Shown piece by piece: positions 59,603 to 64,000 of a stretch of 64,000 bases of DNA. The position numbers were made by a program, and so were the translations under genes. This DNA comes from Peristeroidobacter soli. GTDB lineage: Bacteria; Pseudomonadota; Gammaproteobacteria; Steroidobacterales; Steroidobacteraceae. The stretch lies in NCBI RefSeq assembly GCF_004138485.1, contig NZ_ML142848.1, positions 434,001 through 498,000 on the forward strand, in the 5' to 3' direction. Position 1 is the stretch's first letter. Every line of letters starts with the position of its first letter. The notes under the pieces were generated by a model, which saw nothing but the letters and a program-made list of their open reading frames with translations, was not told the DNA's origin and did not search any database.

Positions 59603-60905
59603 GCGTCGAGCCGCTGACGCTCTCGTAGCGCTTGCCCAAGGTGTACGCGATCGGGAACCAGATCAGACACACCACGGCACCGAAGATCGCCAGCCCCGTC
59701 ACGCCGAACGGCAGGATGAACGAGCTGACCCACGCCGAGCTCACGTCGCCGAAGCGGTACACCACCGTGTCGATGACGTTCTTCGCTTTGTATTTGCTTT
59801 CCTGATCGACGACCGTGAACAGCATTTCACGCGTGGGCTTGGCTACGGCGTATTCGGCGACGCGCCGGGTGATCTGAATGCTGGCCAGCACGAGCAGCAC
59901 CGGCGACAGAATCGCCGCGAAGAACGCGATCACCATGATGATCGGATTGACCAGCAGCCCCGTCGTCACGCCGAAGCGCGAAATGATACGCCCGGTGCCG
60001 AACAGCTGAATGAAGACGGCGGTGCTGTTCACGATCAGATCGATGGTCGCATACGCCTGGGTGCGCGCCTCGCGGCTTTCGAACGATTTGGTGATCAGGT
60101 CGCCGAGCTGGATATAGACGACCGTGGAAATCCAGGTCATCAGCAACAGGAACGCGGCGAGCAGCAACAGGTAACGCGATTTCATCAACAGCTTGAAGCC
60201 GTCCAGCGGATTGCCGGCGAGCTTGTGATCGAGCGTGGTCCGCTGCGCCTCGACCCCGGCGGCGATCATGCGACTCTTCTCCACCGAGAGCATGTGCACC
60301 AGCATCGCGGTCAGGGCGAAACCCGCGGCCGAGATCAACATTAAATTCTCGTTACCTAGCGACTTCACCAGCAAAGTCGCGGTCGCCGGCCCGACGATGC
60401 CGCCGATGGTGCCGCCGGCGGCGACGAAACCGAACAGCCGTTTCGCCTGGGTGCGCGAGAACAGATCGGCCATGAACGTCCAGAATACGGAAATGATGAG
60501 CATGTTGAAGGTGCTCACCCAGATGTAGAACGCGGCCGCCACCCAGCGGTCTTCTTCAGCGCCAAATTCGAAGGCGGCATAGAAGCCGACGATCGATAGC
60601 GCGACCACGCCGTAGATCCAGGGCAGGAACGTCGACAGCTTCACGCGCGACGCCATCCACGAGTACAGCGGCGCGACCAGGAAGCTCACGATGAACGTGC
60701 CGGTGAACAGCTGCTGGATGTTGTCCATGCCGTACACCGTGCCCATGGCGTCGCGCACCGGCTTGATGACGGAATAGCTGCCGAACAACAGAAAGAAAAA
60801 CGTCATGCTGAGCACGACGGCCCGCATCTCATACGCTTCGATGACCGAGGCCGATTTGAAGAACCGGGCCACTCCGGAGGTCGGGCTGTCGTTTACTACT
60901 TGCAT
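59595..60905 (-). CDS. Nucleotide carrier (NTT/TLC ATP-ADP translocase) family transporter
   Basis: The product is about 436 residues with 12 membrane helices. FGSYSVIKPVRDAMGTVYGMDNIQQLFTGTF and FWTFMADLFSRTQAKRLFGFVAAGGTIGGIVGP are typical of the NTP/NDP exchange-like group found in free-living Proteobacteria. True ATP/ADP exchange is known from intracellular parasites; the substrate in free-living species is not clear. ATG 60905 is used; a GTG lies 6 nt earlier. It overlaps the convergent ferritin-like gene by 8 nt and is divergent from the Lrp gene. Confidence 0.85.
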   Translation of the reverse strand: MQVVNDSPTSGVARFFKSASVIEAYEMRAVVLSMTFFFLLFGSYSVIKPVRDAMGTVYGMDNIQQLFTGTFIVSFLVAPLYSWMASRVKLSTFLPWIYGVVALSIVGFYAAFEFGAEEDRWVAAAFYIWVSTFNMLIISVFWTFMADLFSRTQAKRLFGFVAAGGTIGGIVGPATATLLVKSLGNENLMLISAAGFALTAMLVHMLSVEKSRMIAAGVEAQRTTLDHKLAGNPLDGFKLLMKSRYLLLLAAFLLLMTWISTVVYIQLGDLITKSFESREARTQAYATIDLIVNSTAVFIQLFGTGRIISRFGVTTGLLVNPIIMVIAFFAAILSPVLLVLASIQITRRVAEYAVAKPTREMLFTVVDQESKYKAKNVIDTVVYRFGDVSSAWVSSFILPFGVTGLAIFGAVVCLIWFPIAYTLGKRYESVSGSTLT

Positions 60906-61051
60906 TGTCACTCGCAGTTACGCGCTTTACGCGGACGGGCAACCAAGTAAGACCCCACGAATCCACCGGGAGCCCCCATGTGGCGCGCCTGGGGGGCCAC
61001 CCCCTAAGGTCCTGCCGGGATTGACTGTAATCGGCTAATCTATGCCGCGTC

Positions 61052-61519
61052 ATGCAGAGCGACCCCAAGCCGACCAACGATAAGAATGCAGCGCTGGATG
61101 CGCTCGACCAGCAACTGCTGGGGCTGTTGCGTGTGAATGCCCGTACCCCGACTGCGACGCTGGCGAGAAAGCTGGGCGTTTCCCGGGGCACCATCTCGAA
61201 CCGGCTGGCCCGGCTGGAAGCCAATGGTGTGATCGCCGGCTATTCGGTGCAGGTCCGTGCCCACTCGCAGCCGACGGGCATCAGGGCCTGGATCAGTATC
61301 GCAGTGGACGGAGACAAGACCCGCGACGTGGTGCAACGTCTATTGGGCGAGCCCTCGGTGAGCTCGCTTCACGATACCAACGGTCGATGGGATCTGCTGG
61401 CCGAGGTGCACGCCGCTTCGATCGCCGAGCTGTCCGAGGTGCTGGAGCGCATCCGGAAGATCAAAGGCGTCGGTAACACCGAGACCAGCATCCACCTGCA
61501 AACATTCAGGCTGACTTAG
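61052..61519 (+). CDS. Lrp/AsnC-family regulator
   Basis: The 155-residue product has the Lrp helix-turn-helix (about 10-65: LDALDQQLLGLLRVNARTPT, ARKLGVSRGTISNRLARLEANGVI) and a RAM ligand domain (about 70-150). Its end overlaps the ornithine cyclodeaminase gene by 4 nt in convergent layout. Lrp-type regulators often control neighbouring amino-acid genes, so it may sense ornithine, arginine or proline; this is inferred. Confidence 0.92.
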   Translation: MQSDPKPTNDKNAALDALDQQLLGLLRVNARTPTATLARKLGVSRGTISNRLARLEANGVIAGYSVQVRAHSQPTGIRAWISIAVDGDKTRDVVQRLLGEPSVSSLHDTNGRWDLLAEVHAASIAELSEVLERIRKIKGVGNTETSIHLQTFRLT

Positions 61520-62583
61520 GCCGCCCGTCGCATCCGGCCGCGCTTGCCGGCGCCGAGCGTGCCGCCGAACAGATCTTTCGGATCGTCCAGATCCGGCACC
61601 AGATCGATCTGACGACAGAACTCCGGACGCTCGCGGGTCAGCTCGTTGAGGAACTTCAGTGCCGAGTAGTCCTCGAGCGCGAAGCCCACCGAATCGAACA
61701 CCGTGATTTCACCGTCGGCGCCGCGCCCCGGCCGTACGCCATTGACGACATCGGCAAACTCGGTGACGGAGAATTCCGCCGGCATCTGTTGAATCTCGCC
61801 TTCGATGCGCGACTGAGGTTCGTACTCCACGATGACGCGAGCATCGGGCCGCCGCAGAATGTCCGCGTGCAGCTCGGTCTTGCCGGGGCAGTCGCCGCCG
61901 ACGGCGTTCAAATGCATTCCAGGGGCGACCATGGACGGCGTCACGATCACAGCGTTGCGCTTGTCGGCGGTGACGGTCGTGATGATGTCGGCGCCCAACG
62001 CCGCTTCCGCGCTGGAAGTCGCATGAACCAACGAAACGCCTCGGAACTCCGGCATGCCACGCAGATTTTGCGCGAGCTTCGCGGTCGCTTGCGGATCGAC
62101 GTCGTACATGCGCAGTTCGGTGATACCCAGCATGCGCTGGAACGCGATGGCCTGAAACTCGCTCTGAGCGCCGTTGCCGATCAACGCCATCTTCCTGCTG
62201 TTGGGCCGTGCCATCCACTTCGCCGCCAGCGCCGACATGGCGGCGGTGCGAAGCGCGGTGGTTATCGTGAGCTCGGACAGCAACACCGGATAGCCCGTGG
62301 AAACTTCCGCCAGCACGCCGAACGCGGTGACGGTCAGCAGGCCGAGGCTGGTGTTCTTGGGATGACCGTTCACATATTTGAATGAGTACAGATCGCCGTC
62401 GCTGATCGGCATCAACTCGATGACGCCGACATCCGAATGACTGGCGAGCCGCGCCGACTTCTCGAACTGACCCCAGCGCCGATAGTCCGACTCGATCTGA
62501 GCGGCCAGCCGCTCCATGAATTCACCCGGTCCGATCTGGTTCACCAGGTGCTGAATGTCCGCGATGCCGACGTAGTCGACCAT
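61516..62583 (-). CDS. Ornithine cyclodeaminase
   Basis: The 355-residue product (ATG 62583, GAGGG upstream) has the ornithine cyclodeaminase/mu-crystallin fold. MALIGNGAQSEFQAIAFQ is the NAD-binding loop, and NAVGGDCPGKTELHADIL carries the catalytic Asp of true ornithine cyclodeaminases. It turns ornithine into proline and ammonia. MPISDGDLYSFKYVNGHPKN near residue 60 binds substrate. An upstream ATG at 62616 is possible. It converges on the Lrp gene. Confidence 0.9.
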   Translation of the reverse strand: MVDYVGIADIQHLVNQIGPGEFMERLAAQIESDYRRWGQFEKSARLASHSDVGVIELMPISDGDLYSFKYVNGHPKNTSLGLLTVTAFGVLAEVSTGYPVLLSELTITTALRTAAMSALAAKWMARPNSRKMALIGNGAQSEFQAIAFQRMLGITELRMYDVDPQATAKLAQNLRGMPEFRGVSLVHATSSAEAALGADIITTVTADKRNAVIVTPSMVAPGMHLNAVGGDCPGKTELHADILRRPDARVIVEYEPQSRIEGEIQQMPAEFSVTEFADVVNGVRPGRGADGEITVFDSVGFALEDYSALKFLNELTRERPEFCRQIDLVPDLDDPKDLFGGTLGAGKRGRMRRAA

Positions 62584-62679
62584 GCTGCTGCCCTCGCCCA
62601 AATGCTTGTTATGCAAGTGGTTATGGTAGGAAGGCCGCGCGTCATCCAGAAGCAGGCAGGCTGCCCGGTCGGGCCGGGT

Positions 62680-63135
62680 TTATTGACGAAACGACAGCAC
62701 TTTTTGACGTTCCGGCAGCGGCGGGTAGCGATGCCACAGATCGTTCACCGCCGCCGCGACCCGGGTCTCCAATGCCTCGCTGACACAGATCGTGGTCATC
62801 GCCGAGCGGATTTCGCCATCCCAATACGGATCCAGCGACTCTTGCTCCGGATCCTGACGGAGCACGATCACGGGCGTGAAACGGGTGCGTGGATCGATGC
62901 GCATTCGGGCGATGACGCCGGCGGCAGGAATCAGTGGCAGCTCTTCCGCCAGCAACACCAGATCCGGCACGGGCGGATCGACGGTCAACAAGCCGCGATG
63001 AAACAGGAAGCGCACCGCTTGCTCGCCATCTTTTACACGGAGCACCGACGCCTCTGGGAGATGTCGTCTGATGCCCTTCGCGATCACGGCCCAGTCAGCG
63101 CCGCAGGGTTCCGCTACGAGTACATTGATATTCAT
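62680..63135 (-). CDS. Receiver-like protein lacking the phospho-acceptor Asp
   Basis: The 151-residue product has the shape of a stand-alone receiver of the Rcp1-like type: NVLVAEPCGADW, VKDGEQAVRFLFHRG, DLVLLAEELPLIPAAGVIARMRIDPRTRFTPVIVL. The site that is Asp in active receivers (DLVLLDLNLP) is Ala here, and the acidic pair after strand 1 is reduced to one Glu. It likely cannot be phosphorylated in the normal way and may act as a dominant partner or non-phosphorylated switch. Downstream ornithine cyclodeaminase is 96 nt away. Confidence 0.75.
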   Translation of the reverse strand: MNINVLVAEPCGADWAVIAKGIRRHLPEASVLRVKDGEQAVRFLFHRGLLTVDPPVPDLVLLAEELPLIPAAGVIARMRIDPRTRFTPVIVLRQDPEQESLDPYWDGEIRSAMTTICVSEALETRVAAAVNDLWHRYPPLPERQKVLSFRQ

Positions 63136-63301
63136 AATCGCTCATCGGTGTCCCACTCATTCATGAACACGAATTGGCGATGCCACTGGTTGCACCCGAG
63201 GCACTCCGTACCCTGCGTCGGTATTTGCGGGATGCAACCAACCCTCGACGCCAACTCGTCGCGATAAAACTCCGGTGCGCCGTGGTTGTTCCGTATCCGC
63301 C

Positions 63302-64000
63302 TCACGCATGGGCCGGCAGCACATTGGCGTTCAGGCGGAACAGATTCGTCGGATCGTATTTGGTCTTCAACGCCACCAGCTTCTTGTAGTTGCCGCGATA
63401 GTTGGCGTTGATGTCGCTCGCGGTCGCCTCTCGTGGCATGTCATTGATGTAGAACCCGCGAGTGAACTTCTCGAGCGTCGACCAATACTGTTTGGTCGCG
63501 GCGATGTGATCGGTTGGATCGTCGCCATGACGCCAACCGCTCATGGTCATCATGTTGGCAATCGCATACCGGTTTGCGAAGGCCGTTGCGTCCTCGGGCA
63601 CGCGACCGCAGGCGCCGCCGCAATGCTGGAAGAACACCGCCGTCGTCCGGCGCGGGTCGCCTTTGAGTCCATCGACCAATGCCGAGATCAATTCTCCCGG
63701 CACCGTCGAGATGAATCCGCCTTTGATGTAGGTGCCCAGCATGCGCGCATCGGCCCAATCGCCGGATCGTTGCAGTTCGACGTAGTCCATCGACTTGAGC
63801 GTGTCGCTGGTCGGTGTACCGATCTTTCGCAGCGGCGCCAGCGCACGGTCCGCGTCCTTCGCCGGGCCGCTGTAGCAAACATCCAATTGCGCCGCGCCCG
63901 GCCCGCCACCCGGCGGCAGCACGATGACGGGATCGAAGTACAAATCGTCCGGGGCCTTCGGCGCGTAGTCCGCGTACATCGTGAGCAGATCGCGTGCCTT
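63302..64000 (-). CDS. FAD-linked oxidoreductase, berberine bridge type, C-terminal part
   Basis: The frame is open to the window edge, so only the C-terminal 232 or so residues are seen. The end, LKTKYDPTNLFRLNANVLPA, is the BBE domain signature of FAD-linked (PCMH) oxidoreductases, and YRGNYKKLVALK also fits. The N-terminal FAD domain lies outside. These enzymes oxidise sugars, alkaloids or other alcohols; the substrate is unknown. Confidence 0.85.
   Translation of the reverse strand, partial: KARDLLTMYADYAPKAPDDLYFDPVIVLPPGGGPGAAQLDVCYSGPAKDADRALAPLRKIGTPTSDTLKSMDYVELQRSGDWADARMLGTYIKGGFISTVPGELISALVDGLKGDPRRTTAVFFQHCGGACGRVPEDATAFANRYAIANMMTMSGWRHGDDPTDHIAATKQYWSTLEKFTRGFYINDMPREATASDINANYRGNYKKLVALKTKYDPTNLFRLNANVLPAHA

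Overview
The window looks like chromosomal DNA of a free-living, high-GC Gammaproteobacterium. The mix of TonB-dependent receptors, a flavin-dependent tryptophan halogenase beside a glycoside hydrolase operon, Csu-type pili and PAS chemoreceptors suggests Steroidobacteraceae or a Xanthomonas-like relative; this is inferred from gene content only. There are no rRNA genes, CRISPR arrays or prophage genes. The only RNA gene seen is a tRNA-Sec.

Region 1 (1-18699) is the most unusual part. Two copies of one 87-residue double-glycine-leader peptide gene sit as an outward-facing inverted repeat (640-1019 and 3684-4063). Both have the same sigma-54-type promoter. Between them lie a sigma-54 activator, a cytoplasmic parvulin-type prolyl isomerase and a third small gene with a related leader. 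To the right is an operon for a complete type I peptide exporter: outer-membrane lipoprotein of the TolC/NodT family, a double-FHA membrane protein, an HlyD adaptor, and an ABC transporter with a C39 leader peptidase and two cyclic-nucleotide-binding-like domains. A divergent Ser/Thr kinase, an autotransporter-type beta-barrel protein and a caspase-like protein with Sel1 repeats and a long coiled coil follow. I read this as a sigma-54-controlled secreted-peptide system with phospho-signalling parts built in. A small lipoprotein behind precursor copy A is a candidate immunity or accessory protein.

Region 2 (about 18700-32850) carries a roughly 300-bp MITE-like element with nested inverted repeats, then a polysaccharide-use locus: TonB receptor, tryptophan halogenase-like protein and GH31 in one operon, plus a GH5 cellulase and a GH43 lipoprotein facing away from each other. 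An APC permease, RpiR regulator and isochorismatase-like hydrolase form the next operon.

Region 3 (33000-53360) has two paralogous PAS chemoreceptors, a DUF5924/DUF2914 membrane protein, an FG-GAP propeller protein, a putative GH114-like hydrolase, an M28 peptidase divergent from a siderophore-type TonB receptor, a five-gene Csu-type chaperone-usher pilus operon, a GGDEF protein, a histidine-kinase-like protein that has lost its phospho-acceptor His, and a MarR regulator.

Region 4 (53361-64000) has selD and selA intact, but selB reduced to its two ends with a frameshift and an internal deletion, next to a tRNA-Sec with an odd acceptor/T arm and a weakened anticodon stem. Selenocysteine decoding therefore looks lost or decaying. 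Behind the tRNA is a tightly packed trio (acyl-CoA dehydrogenase-like, PhnD-like binding protein, ferritin-like protein) of unknown role. A nucleotide-carrier-family transporter, an Lrp regulator, ornithine cyclodeaminase, a receiver-like protein without its phospho-acceptor Asp and the end of a berberine-bridge-type oxidoreductase complete the window.
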